Below are positions 56,324 to 64,000 of a stretch of DNA of 64,000 nt, one piece after another (the stretch's first letter is position 1; each line of letters opens with the position of its first letter). Origin of the DNA: an uncultured Desulfobulbus sp. (GTDB lineage: Bacteria > Desulfobacterota > Desulfobulbia > Desulfobulbales > Desulfobulbaceae); contig NZ_OY762276.1 in NCBI RefSeq assembly GCF_963665445.1, positions 1,954,001 through 2,018,000 on the forward strand. The letters run 5' to 3'. The position numbers were made by a program, and so were the translations under genes. Under the pieces are notes generated by a model, which was given only the letters and a program-made list of their open reading frames with translations, ran no database searches and was not told the DNA's origin.

Positions 56324-57064
56324 ATGTCGTCAATAATACTAAAAAACCTGACCCTCGGGTACGAACGTCGTCCCGCTGTGCACCACCTTACAGGTACATT
56401 TCCCTTGGGCTCAATGACAGCTATTGTCGGCCCTAACGGGTCCGGAAAAAGTACATTGGTCAAAGGACTTACCGGATTTCTGCGTCCACTGGAAGGCACA
56501 ATTGACCGCGGCGGACTTGAAAAACGGCAGATAGCATATCTGCCACAGCGCCTGGAAGTGGATCGAAGCTTCCCCATCACTGTGCTTGACACGGTTCTCC
56601 TTGGACTTTGGCCTGAAATAGGCATGTTTTTCGGTATGCAACCTTACCACTGGCAAAGAGTGGAACGAGCCATGACAATGGTTGGATTAAGCGGATTTGA
56701 ATCCAGATCAATCAACGAACTTTCCGGTGGGCAATTTCAACGGGTGATGTTTGCCCGCATGTCCCTGCAGAACGCACCTGTGCTCATCCTTGACGAACCT
56801 TTTAGCGCCATCGATCAGCAGACCATTGAAGATTTAATGGCTGTTATCCGTCATTGGCATGAAGAAGGGAGGACTATCATGGTGGTGGTGCATGACTTCA
56901 ACCTGGTGCGCTCCTCTTTTCCACAAACCCTGCTTCTTGCACGAGAACTTATCGCTTGGGGAGAGACTGACGAAGTCCTGACCGAGGAAAATATCACCCA
57001 ATCAAGAAAAATGGCTCAGGCCTGGGACCAGTCGGCAGTTGTCTGCCGCAGGGAGGCCTCATGA
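56324..57064 (+). CDS. znuC: Zinc ABC transporter ATPase ZnuC
   Basis: ATPase of a metal-uptake ABC-3 system, 246 residues. Walker A GPNGSGKSTLVKG, signature LSGGQFQRVMFARM and Walker B VLILDEPFSAID are complete, with the switch His in MVVVHDFNLV. The ATG at 56324 is preferred; longer in-frame starts at 56273 overlap the small ORF. The stop overlaps znuB by four bases. Zinc over manganese is inferred from the Zur neighbour and the His-rich binding protein. Confidence 0.92.
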   Translation: MSSIILKNLTLGYERRPAVHHLTGTFPLGSMTAIVGPNGSGKSTLVKGLTGFLRPLEGTIDRGGLEKRQIAYLPQRLEVDRSFPITVLDTVLLGLWPEIGMFFGMQPYHWQRVERAMTMVGLSGFESRSINELSGGQFQRVMFARMSLQNAPVLILDEPFSAIDQQTIEDLMAVIRHWHEEGRTIMVVVHDFNLVRSSFPQTLLLARELIAWGETDEVLTEENITQSRKMAQAWDQSAVVCRREAS

Positions 57065-57936
57065 ATACCTTAATCGACATTTTTGTCTCTCCATTTCAGG
57101 ATTTTATCTTCATGCGGCATGCCCTTGTGGCCTGCCTTGCCCTTGCCTTAGGATGCGGGCCGGTTGGCATGCTGCTTGTTCTCCGCCGTATGAGCCTCAT
57201 GGGGGATGCCCTCTCCCATGCGGTCCTCCCCGGTGCTGCCATTGGCTTTCTTATCTCGGGTCTGTCGATTTACTCAATGACCATAGGCGGCATTATCGTG
57301 GGACTCATGGTGGCGTTGATCGCTGGTGCGGTCTCCCGCTATACATCGTTACGCGAAGACGCCAGCTTTGCCGCTCTTTATCTGGTTTCCATTGCTGTCG
57401 GCGTCCTCATAATTTCCCTGCGGGGCACTAATATTGATCTGATTCATGTTCTTTTTGGCACCATTCTCGCTGTAGATGATCCGGCTTTAGTCTTGGTGGC
57501 CTCCATTACAACCTTGACCTTATTCACCCTGGCCTTGATTTATCGCCCCCTGCTGGTCGAATGTTTTGACCCCGACTACCTCAAATCCGTCGGTGGCCGC
57601 GGCGCGACCATGCATTGTATTTTCCTTGTACTTGTAGTGCTCAACCTCGTTGCCGGGTTTACCGCTCTGGGCACCCTGATGGCTGTAGGTATGTTGATGC
57701 TACCTGCGGCTTCAGCCCATTTTTGGGGCAACCAATACTGGACGACTTCGCTGATCGCTGTTTTCATCGCCATGTTTTCTGGCTATTTCGGGCTGTTACT
57801 CTCTTTTCACTACAATCTGCCGACAGGACCGTCCATTATTCTCGTTGCCGGCGGCTGTTATTTGGTTTCGCTTATTTTTGGAAAAAAAGGGAGCCTGCTG
57901 AGCCGATTTCAGTCGGGCACACATTTAACAGGATAA
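57061..57936 (+). CDS. znuB: Zinc ABC transporter permease ZnuB
   Basis: ABC-3 family permease of 291 residues with about eight predicted spans. Hallmarks are RRMSLMGDALSHAVLPGAAIGFL and GTLMAVGMLMLPAASAHFWG. It is coupled to znuC by an ATGA overlap and precedes znuA by 18 bases. It conducts zinc across the inner membrane. Confidence 0.93.
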   Translation: MNTLIDIFVSPFQDFIFMRHALVACLALALGCGPVGMLLVLRRMSLMGDALSHAVLPGAAIGFLISGLSIYSMTIGGIIVGLMVALIAGAVSRYTSLREDASFAALYLVSIAVGVLIISLRGTNIDLIHVLFGTILAVDDPALVLVASITTLTLFTLALIYRPLLVECFDPDYLKSVGGRGATMHCIFLVLVVLNLVAGFTALGTLMAVGMLMLPAASAHFWGNQYWTTSLIAVFIAMFSGYFGLLLSFHYNLPTGPSIILVAGGCYLVSLIFGKKGSLLSRFQSGTHLTG

Positions 57937-57954
57937 TTAATCTCGGAGGATACT

Positions 57955-58875
57955 ATGAAGTTGGGAAAAATCATGACCCTTTTTCTCTTTAGTTTATCGT
58001 GTCTTGCTGCACCATCCCTTGCTGGAACACCACTCAAAGTGGTCGCAAGTTTCAGCATTCTGGGAGATATGGTTACCCAACTCGGCGGAGACAAGGTGGA
58101 GGTTGTTACCCTTGTCGGACCGGATCAGGACGCGCACGTATTTGAGCCCTCCCCAGCGGATGCCAAAGTTCTGAAGAGTGCTGACCTGGTCGTGGTCAAT
58201 GGCCTGGGTTTTGAGGGGTGGCTTGACCGATTGGTCAAGGCCTCTGGATTCTCCGGGAAAATCGTTGTGGCCAGCGAGGGCGTCCAACCTCGTTCCATGG
58301 CTGAGGAGGAACACGAGCATGGTCACCATCACCACCATGGCGACATTGATCCCCATGCCTGGCAGAGTCTCGCAAATGGAAAAATCTATGTGAACAATAT
58401 CACCAAGGCGCTGATCGCCGCTGATCCGGCCAATCGTGACGGATATAAAAAAGCGGAGAGCTCCTATCTTAGCGAATTGGATGCACTCGAAACCTGGGTT
58501 AAAGGCCAGTTTGCCGGTATCCCCACGGCAAAAAGACGCATGATTACCTCACACGACGCCTTCGGCTATTTTGGCGCTGCATATGGTGTGGAGATGCTCG
58601 CACCCATGGGTGTTAGCACCGCAAACGAACCATCTGCCGGAGAGATCAAAGAACTGATTAGTCAGATTAAAAAAGAAAAGATCACTGCTGTCTTTGTCGA
58701 GAACATCAGTGATCGTCGGTTGATCGATCAGATCGCCAGGGAAAGCAAGGTGACCGTGGGAGGAGAGTTGTACTCCGATGCCTTGTCAAAAAAAGACGGG
58801 CATGCTCCAAGTTACCTAGCCATGTTTAAAAATAACGTCAAAATGATTGTTGCCGCAATGCGTCAAAATTTCTGA
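57955..58875 (+). CDS. znuA: Zinc ABC transporter binding protein ZnuA
   Basis: Periplasmic metal-binding protein of 306 residues. A signal peptide ends near residue 23 (LAAPSLAG). The mature part opens with KVVASFSILGDMVTQLGGD and has VGPDQDAHVFEPSPAD with its metal-binding His. An acidic His-rich loop (HEHGHHHHHGD) follows, typical of ZnuA and not of manganese or iron paralogues, and then DPHAWQSL, another ligand site. The start has a strong CGGAGGA site. A long hairpin lies downstream. Confidence 0.94.
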   Translation: MKLGKIMTLFLFSLSCLAAPSLAGTPLKVVASFSILGDMVTQLGGDKVEVVTLVGPDQDAHVFEPSPADAKVLKSADLVVVNGLGFEGWLDRLVKASGFSGKIVVASEGVQPRSMAEEEHEHGHHHHHGDIDPHAWQSLANGKIYVNNITKALIAADPANRDGYKKAESSYLSELDALETWVKGQFAGIPTAKRRMITSHDAFGYFGAAYGVEMLAPMGVSTANEPSAGEIKELISQIKKEKITAVFVENISDRRLIDQIARESKVTVGGELYSDALSKKDGHAPSYLAMFKNNVKMIVAAMRQNF

Positions 58876-59418
58876 TTGCCAGTTTTCAAGGTCAAATTTG
58901 CTCTTGAAACGCGGAATCGATAACCGGGTTTTGGGTTGAGATACCAAAATCCGGTTACCCAGTCCTTATGATGGGCGACGTCGGTATTTGCTTACAGGAG
59001 GAGAGATGGGACCGTTTTTTAAATAAATCGAGCCATGCTTGTGGTTGGGGCTGGCAATATCAATTTGTCCTGTACAAGCCAAGTTTGAGGTTATTCCTGA
59101 GCTGGTCTCTTCTCCCGCCAGCCTATCATCATGGTGTATCCTGAATTCATTTTCAAATGAACGGGTGAAAAAAATTGAGAGAAACAGTTAAGAAATGAAA
59201 GGAATAAATTGTCAGGACCGTGCATGTTCACTAATATAGCCATACATATTGATGTATGGAGGCAATGAACTGGATTGAAGCCATGCAGGATATTATGAAG
59301 AAGAGACTTCATCTCCCGTCGAAGCCATTGCGGGAAGTTTGTTCAAGCCTTGCCGCGACTATTTCGCATTTTGGGAGATACTGTTGACCAACATTTGATA
59401 ATGGGAGCTGCTTTAACG
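58876..59418. other. Gene-free region between znuA and the SH3 lipoprotein
   Basis: About 540 bases without a supported gene. It contains the znuA hairpin (58921-58957), a six-codon ORF MGPFFK at 59006-59026 behind a perfect AGGAGGAG site, and a CCATACAT/ATGTATGG hairpin at 59240-59259. A plus-strand frame at 59256-59387 (43 codons) is open but has no clear ribosome site. Confidence 0.5.
58921..58957 (+). terminator. Long hairpin downstream of znuA
   Basis: TAACCGGGTTTTGG pairs over 14 positions (one G-U) with CCAAAATCCGGTTA around a nine-base loop, 45 bases after the znuA stop. There is no T-run, so it may protect the mRNA end or act with Rho. Confidence 0.55.
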
Positions 59419-59943
59419 ATGAAAACCACAAAATGCTTTGCGATGTTTCTGTCTTCCATTGGTCTTTTCACCCTGCTGACAGGCTGTTCAACTCTTGGAG
59501 ATAAAATTTCCGGTTTTGGATCATCCTCTCCCGAGAAAAGCGGATCATCGAGCAAGGAAGAGGTCTATTTTACCGGTTCACCCGATCTGCCCCTGTACAA
59601 GAGCCCTGGCCGGGACATTATCGTGCGCCTGCCACAGTACACCAAGCTCAGTCGCAAAAAGCTGGAGAAAGGCTATGCCTATGTCCGCGTTAATTCGACT
59701 GGTGTTACCGGTTGGGTGGAAAACTCAAAACTCGTTTGGCATCTGCCAAAGAAGGGTTCCGTTGGCGCGATGGAGCAGGGCGTCAAACCACCGATAGCGG
59801 GGCAGGCTCCCCAGCCGGTCACCGAAGCCCCGGCTCCACAGCCACCTCATTCCAATGACGAGGCTCCTTCAACGGCGCCAGCACCAGTCGAAAGCGCACC
59901 TGCTGACTCCTCGGTCGCACCTTCCATCTTCAACCCCTACTAA
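59419..59943 (+). CDS. SH3-like lipoprotein
   Basis: A 174-residue lipoprotein. The signal peptide ends in the lipobox LLTGC with Cys23 as the lipid-bearing residue. Residues about 50-105 form a bacterial SH3 domain (VYFTGSPDLPLYKSPGRDI...GWVENSKLVW), a fold that often binds peptidoglycan. The last 65 residues are rich in Pro, Ala and Glu and likely extended in the periplasm. The ATG at 59419 gives the proper signal peptide. A DUF389 membrane protein follows 17 bases later. Confidence 0.85.
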   Translation: MKTTKCFAMFLSSIGLFTLLTGCSTLGDKISGFGSSSPEKSGSSSKEEVYFTGSPDLPLYKSPGRDIIVRLPQYTKLSRKKLEKGYAYVRVNSTGVTGWVENSKLVWHLPKKGSVGAMEQGVKPPIAGQAPQPVTEAPAPQPPHSNDEAPSTAPAPVESAPADSSVAPSIFNPY

Positions 59944-59960
59944 ATTATGGTCTGGCCGGT

Positions 59961-61703
59961 ATGAACAACGAGAGCTCCGCGGAAAAGACGATTCCTCCCC
60001 CTTCTGGAGAGGAGCAAGACAATGTATACCTGCCTCTTTTCGCGTTATGGTCTGTATCGCCGAAACGCAGAAATCAGGTGATTCGTGACACGACAACCGG
60101 CTCCATACCACGACCGCTGTACTATGTACTGCTGCTAGCATCGGGTGGTATCGCTGCCTTTGGCCTGCTTGCCAACAGTGCGGCCGTGGTCATTGGCGCA
60201 ATGCTCGTTTCCCCCTTGATGGCGCCAATCTTCGGCATAGCCCTCGCTCTCTCACGGGGGGACTTGAAATTATTGCGAAACGCCATGATCGCCGAGTTCG
60301 GTGGTGTGCTCCTGCTCATGGGATTTTCGTATATCTTAGGGTTGCTGCCATTTGCCCTGGAAGTAACTCCGGAGATGATGGCCCGCACAACCCCATCGCT
60401 GCTCGATCTGTTCGTCGCCGCCCTCGCCGGTTTTGCCGGCGGCCTGGCCATGGTCGATGAGAAGACGAGTCCGGCCCTGCCTGGAGTCGCGATCGCCACC
60501 TCGCTGACGCCGCCGCTTGCTACATCCGGTCTCTCTCTGGCATTCGGTGCTTACGCGGGAGCCTGGGGTGCCTTTTTGCTGTTTTTTGCCAACTTTCTTA
60601 CCATCCTTGCCATCGCTGCCGCCGTCTTCATCCTGGCCGGATTCGTCTCCCAGGCCGAGCTTGGCACGCGAATAGATTTTGTGAAGCGGTTCTCTGTTGC
60701 CGGCATCGGACTGCTCGCTGTCGCGGCGATCCTAACCCAGCAACTGATCACAACCATCAACACCTGGCGCCTGAAAAAAGCGATCATCACCACCATCGAG
60801 CACAACCTTAAAGACGATCCCGGGGTGCGCCTTGCACAGGTAATGTATGATCAGGTCAAAAACGGTTCATTAAACGTACTGGCGACGGTGAATACACCTC
60901 GTCCAATCTCACCGCTGAGAGTCAAGGTTATACAAGAAGCCATCTCAAAAGGGGTGCATCGAGACATTAACCTGTTCATGAGGTGCTCCATCACCTATGA
61001 TGTTGCCCCGGCAGGTTGGGCGAATCTTCTGCCAGCAGTGGACCTCGATGGCAAATTCGTTGCCATGAATGTTTCTCCCTCAGTGCAGATGACGGAAGTT
61101 GCCGAACAGGTTCTTCGTGAGCTGGTGAGCTTCAAGCAAGCCTTTGAGTTGCAGGACGTGCAGCTCGTCCAGTTGCCCATCGGACCGGTGATTGTTGCCA
61201 CAATTTCCGGGGCAAGCCTGCCCGTTCCTCTGCAAATCAAATATGCCGAGGAGGCGATACGAAAACGACTCAACAATGACAAAATCACCTTGCTGGTTAA
61301 AGCAGCGACGACCAGCAATATCACAGCAAAAGGTCGGGTTTTGCTCGGTAACTCGCAATTCGTCCCCATGGCCCCTGACGAGAGGGTTGTTCAACAAAAA
61401 CTGGAAACAAGCGGACGCCTCAGTCTGGAGCAGCTCAAGGATACCTTCGTTCAGGGGATTGATGCCGATAAGGTTGGAGATGGTTGGGTCGTGCGAGCGG
61501 AAGTGCTCAGTGCAACCATGCCCCAGCCGGCCGATATTGCGCAAGTGGAACGGAGCCTTGTCAAAATTGCCGGCACCAAGGTAAACGTCTCTGTGCTCAT
61601 TCCAAACGGACTGATCGTCAGGTCAAAGGGATTTACGACCATTCAACGCTCTGTTGAGGAAAAACTCTCTCAGAAACTTTCTTCCGCCAAGCTGAGCGAG
61701 TAG
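59961..61703 (+). CDS. DUF389 membrane protein
   Basis: A 580-residue inner-membrane protein. The DUF389 block (ANSAAVVIGAMLVSPLMAPIFGIAL) and further spans up to about residue 270 form the membrane part. The C-terminal 310 residues are soluble and mixed alpha-beta, with internal repetition (two or three BON-like units of the VLIPNGLIVRSKG type). The family has no firm function. The short spacing to the SH3 lipoprotein suggests an envelope-linked operon. Confidence 0.87.
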   Translation: MNNESSAEKTIPPPSGEEQDNVYLPLFALWSVSPKRRNQVIRDTTTGSIPRPLYYVLLLASGGIAAFGLLANSAAVVIGAMLVSPLMAPIFGIALALSRGDLKLLRNAMIAEFGGVLLLMGFSYILGLLPFALEVTPEMMARTTPSLLDLFVAALAGFAGGLAMVDEKTSPALPGVAIATSLTPPLATSGLSLAFGAYAGAWGAFLLFFANFLTILAIAAAVFILAGFVSQAELGTRIDFVKRFSVAGIGLLAVAAILTQQLITTINTWRLKKAIITTIEHNLKDDPGVRLAQVMYDQVKNGSLNVLATVNTPRPISPLRVKVIQEAISKGVHRDINLFMRCSITYDVAPAGWANLLPAVDLDGKFVAMNVSPSVQMTEVAEQVLRELVSFKQAFELQDVQLVQLPIGPVIVATISGASLPVPLQIKYAEEAIRKRLNNDKITLLVKAATTSNITAKGRVLLGNSQFVPMAPDERVVQQKLETSGRLSLEQLKDTFVQGIDADKVGDGWVVRAEVLSATMPQPADIAQVERSLVKIAGTKVNVSVLIPNGLIVRSKGFTTIQRSVEEKLSQKLSSAKLSE

Positions 61704-62337
61704 ATTGGCCGGCGAATGAGTGGCGAATCATAATGGTAAATCAATGAGTTGCGAGTGTTGAGCACTATCGGCCGCTATGCCGATCGTTGTGACTCAATTG
61801 ATTTTGATCCTATGGGATGGAGTCTTGTTGCGTAAAAAAACGACCAAATGGACAGAGGCCCGAACGAGACTGATCGAGAAGCGGCGTTCGGTGCCACCTG
61901 TTTTTACATTGATTCGTTCAACTTCTTCCTGACAAGGGACGAACAGGCAAACAGCCTTTTCCTTCTGTCCTTCCCCGAAACTGTGTTGGACCTGCTTTTT
62001 CAAGGGTAAGGGGGATACGTCTATTACCTTGTATGATTGTGTGACAGCGGGTGCTCGCTGAATGACATATCATCCTGAAGGGACAACAGTTTTGACAACA
62101 AAACTTCCTTTGTCCTGCTTCACCCGCAGCCCCATAGCCGTCAGGCTAAGGAGAAGACTCCAAGGGAGTGGTTGTATTCAGACAATTTGGCGCGACAAAA
62201 CCGTCAAAGCCCCAGCCTCATAATGGCACCCTTTCCACCCGAGAATGATTACTAATCACTCTCGGAGATTGATGTTGAAGTTTTGCTAAATATAGCCATT
62301 TTTTCAGTAATTTGCATCATTTTTTACCATTAGGAGA
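61704..62337. other. Gene-free region before the IS graveyard
   Basis: More than 630 bases without a gene I can support. A 69-codon minus-strand frame at 61794-62003 has no ribosome site or recognisable fold. The one clear feature is a 27-base near-perfect palindrome at 62239-62265. The sequence composition is mixed, consistent with decayed DNA next to an IS. Confidence 0.55.
62239..62265. promoter_or_regulatory. 27-base palindrome, Fur-family-box-like
   Basis: CCGAGAATGATTA, a single C, and TAATCACTCTCGG match as inverted repeats at 12 of 13 positions. The inner TGATTA-C-TAATCA resembles the 6-1-6/7-1-7 layout of Fur-family boxes. It lies about 75 bases before a decayed transposase, so its natural target gene may be lost, or it may be an IS end. 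Confidence 0.4.
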
Positions 62338-63186
62338 GTAAGAGATAAGGAATATCGGCTGATTGAAGAATCTATCAGGAAACAGCTTCACTGCTTCTTT
62401 ACCGCGCAGGAAATCGACCTGTTAGTTCGTAAGAGCAAGTTCGTTCAGCGGTCAAGCGTGCTTGGTGGATTCACTTTTCTCTGCCTGCTGGCTTTTAATA
62501 GCGATGCTTTGGCTTTTGAGAGTCTCAACGATCTCACCGTTAAGCTGGAATTGGACCATACCATATGCATAAAAAAACAATCCCTGGATGAGCGCTTCAA
62601 TCAGCATGCGGTTTCGTTTCTCACAGCAGCCCTTTCAGAGTTGTTTAACAAGCAGTTGTCAGAGGGAAAATCGCTGTTGATGAGTTGTGATCAGTTTGCA
62701 AGGATTTTGATTAAAGATTCTGTTTGTTTTCAAATAGATCAATCTTTATCCAAGTATTACCCCGGTAGCGGCGGCAGTGGCTCTGCGGCCAGTGTCAGAA
62801 TCCAGTTTGAATATGATTTAGTGTCCGGCAGAATCGTTGATCTCAGCCTGAATGCGTTTAACGACCAGGATGCAACCAATTCAACGCTGACCATTGATGT
62901 TGTCAGAGAAGGTGACCTTGTTATTCGCGACCTCGCTTACATGCATATATCTGCATTGCGAGGCATCTTGCAGAACCTTGGTGACTTTTTGTGCCGCCTG
63001 CAGGCCAACAAGCAGGTGTATCAACTTCGAGGCAAGAAAAAGCTTGAGCTGAATTTTTCCCGGATTGTTTTGGTTCACCGTGAATTGGAGAATTTCCCCG
63101 TATGCGTTAGTCTACAACGACGGAGGAATTCACTATGCGCAAAAAACGAAAAAACTACACAGGTCAGGAAAAAGTCGTCATTCTGA
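62338..63186 (+). pseudogene. Truncated IS4-family transposase
   Basis: An open frame runs from about 62338 with no ATG; the first usable codon is a GTG at 62458. Its sequence matches IS4-type transposases: FTAQEIDLLVRKSKFVQRSS, SLNDLTVKLE, KKQSLDERFNQHAVSFL, the first catalytic Asp in ILIKDSVCFQ and the second in VIRDLAYMH. The match ends near 63100, after which about 28 unrelated codons run to the stop. The catalytic Glu region and the normal start are missing, so the gene is dead. Confidence 0.85.
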
Positions 63187-63374
63187 AACGGCACCTTGTT
63201 GACCAGGTTCCGATCTCTGACCTTTGCGATGAATATAACCTGCAACCAACGGTTTTCTACCGCTGGCAAAAAGAGTTCTTCGAGAATGTAATCAGCGGAT
63301 TGAAAACCAGCCAAAATCAGGGAACAAAACCCCGCCACTTTGAGAGCAAAGCGGACCAATGCGTCTCGGAATAG
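63135..63374 (+). pseudogene. Truncated IS3-type transposase OrfA
   Basis: A 79-residue ORF behind a GGAGG site. Residues 1-50 (NYTGQEKVVILKRHLVDQVP...LQPTVFYRWQKEFFEN) form the HTH_Tnp_1 helix-turn-helix of IS3-group OrfA proteins. The normal family sequence stops there and is replaced by about 28 unrelated residues. No OrfB follows. It overlaps the tail of the IS4-type pseudogene frame, which marks the point where this element truncated it. Confidence 0.75.
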
Positions 63375-63421
63375 TGCGATAACGCACTTCCTCAATGGTC
63401 CCGACTGATTGTTTTTTTCTC

Positions 63422-63690
63422 TTATGCTCTTTTTCGATAGCTCTTCCCCTCCATGACAAGGATCTCCGAGTTATAGACAAGTCGGTCGGCAATCGCCGTG
63501 GCGACGGTGGTGCTGTCAAAGATGTTTCCCCATTGTGCAAAGGGCAAATTGGTCGTTATTATCGTCGACTTCTGTTTATGCCGAGCACTGATGACCTGGA
63601 AAAACAAGTTTGAGCCCTGTTGGCCAAGCGGTAGATACCCGATCTCGTCGATCACAAGCAGATCCGGATTTTGGTATGTTTTGAGTTTGC
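63422..63690 (-). pseudogene. C-terminal half of an IstB-type (IS21) helper ATPase
   Basis: On the minus strand about 85 codons match the IstB C-terminal half: Walker B LLVIDEIGYLPLG, then NLFFQVISARHKQKSTIITTNLPF, DRLVYNSEILVMEGKSYR and the stop. The Walker A half and the IstA transposase are absent. The sequence is joined in frame at about 63690 to the receiver-linker segment, giving an uninterrupted chimera. Confidence 0.88.
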
Positions 63691-64000
63691 TCTGGTTTTT
63701 GGCGAACTGAGCAAGCATTTTCAAGAACAAGGCGATGTCTCCGTTGAGACGATCAAGGCCTTCCTGGACGTCTATCCCCTCCAGGATAGCAAATTTCTTC
63801 TTTATATCCTCCGTTTGCCGCTGTTTGTTCAGAGACAGTGCTGACCTCCCATTGTGGTATTCCCTGGGGCTGATCCATTTGCTCAAAACGGAAAAAAAAG
63901 GGTGCGAACATCGACCGGCTTGGTGACATGATCGTTCATCCCCGCATTGAGCGCCTTTTCCAAATCGCCCTTCATCGCATCCCTCCAAAAGATGTGGCCA
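63691..64000. repeat. 310-bp duplicated junction, copy 2 (runs off the window)
   Basis: Same segment as 51371-51680, on the same strand: on the minus strand the receiver end and linker (KKKFAILEGIDVQEGL), on the plus strand the first codons of the resolvase tail at the window edge. Differences include a run of eight A in place of six at about 63892, which breaks the receiver frame, and loss of the extra base that breaks copy 1 at LAQFAKN. To the left it joins IstB, not Hpt. Confidence 0.9.

Noticed and set aside
59256..59387. 43-codon plus-strand ORF before the SH3 lipoprotein
   Set aside because: The only ribosome-like sequence lies inside the ORF itself, and the translation resembles nothing known to me.
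61794..62003. 69-codon minus-strand frame
   Set aside because: No ribosome site and no recognisable fold; it lies in DNA that appears to be decaying.

Overview
This 64-kb window looks like the chromosome of a Gram-negative anaerobe of the sulfate-reducer type (Desulfobulbaceae-like Desulfobacterota). That placement is an inference from content: a D-lactate oxidation operon with a LarA homologue, a small four-haem c3-type cytochrome beside system II cytochrome c maturation genes (ResB/CcsA), an ADP-forming acyl-CoA synthetase, a one-cluster ferredoxin and several lipid A genes. No rRNA, tRNA or CRISPR array was seen.

Layout. 1-6660: glcD (5' end missing)-glcF-larA-like, then resB-ccsA-tetrahaem cytochrome, closed by a strong terminator. 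6698-19394: a long minus-strand block of housekeeping genes (glyS, folE2, a receiver-only regulator, galT, a DksA-type protein, moaC, dnaJ, rpoZ, purA, nadK, proC, lpxC, lpxK). 19688-26767: livKHMGF branched-chain amino acid importer, a Gfo/Idh oxidoreductase and lpxB. 26779-33319: small conserved genes (Smr, DUF493, TM2), yaaA, nagZ and two GGDEF proteins. 33424-38918: UvrD-type helicase, folC, HNH nuclease and a uracil permease. 39175-47748: hypothetical protein, a DOMON protein plus four-helix membrane protein, a large Cache-HAMP-PAS hybrid kinase, acyl-CoA synthetase/GNAT fusion, ferredoxin and a stand-alone RAM domain. 48233-50329: an RNA-remodelling cluster (RRM protein, DEAD-box helicase, cold-shock protein).

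From about 50.3 kb the character changes. 50374-53513 holds two copies of a dispersed repeat, a decayed receiver-Hpt gene, a resolvase tail and a DDE-transposase IS. 53747-58875 is a zinc locus: a Zur-type repressor with a YcgQ/YcgR pair on one strand, and a tiny membrane ORF plus znuC-znuB-znuA on the other, around an AT-rich region with perfect palindromes. 59419-61703 is an SH3 lipoprotein and a DUF389 membrane protein. 62338-64000 is a graveyard of IS fragments that contains a second copy of the receiver/resolvase junction seen at 51.4 kb.

The most interesting unexplained signal is a family of about 103-nt intergenic repeats (37393, 44034, 50374, 50841). All four are in the same orientation, have almost equal length, and show partly compensated changes in a putative 5' stem. 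Second is the 310-bp duplicated junction (51371 and 63691), which yields an open chimera of a receiver-linker segment with the C-terminal half of an IstB ATPase. Third is a 37-codon single-span membrane ORF at the head of the zinc importer operon.
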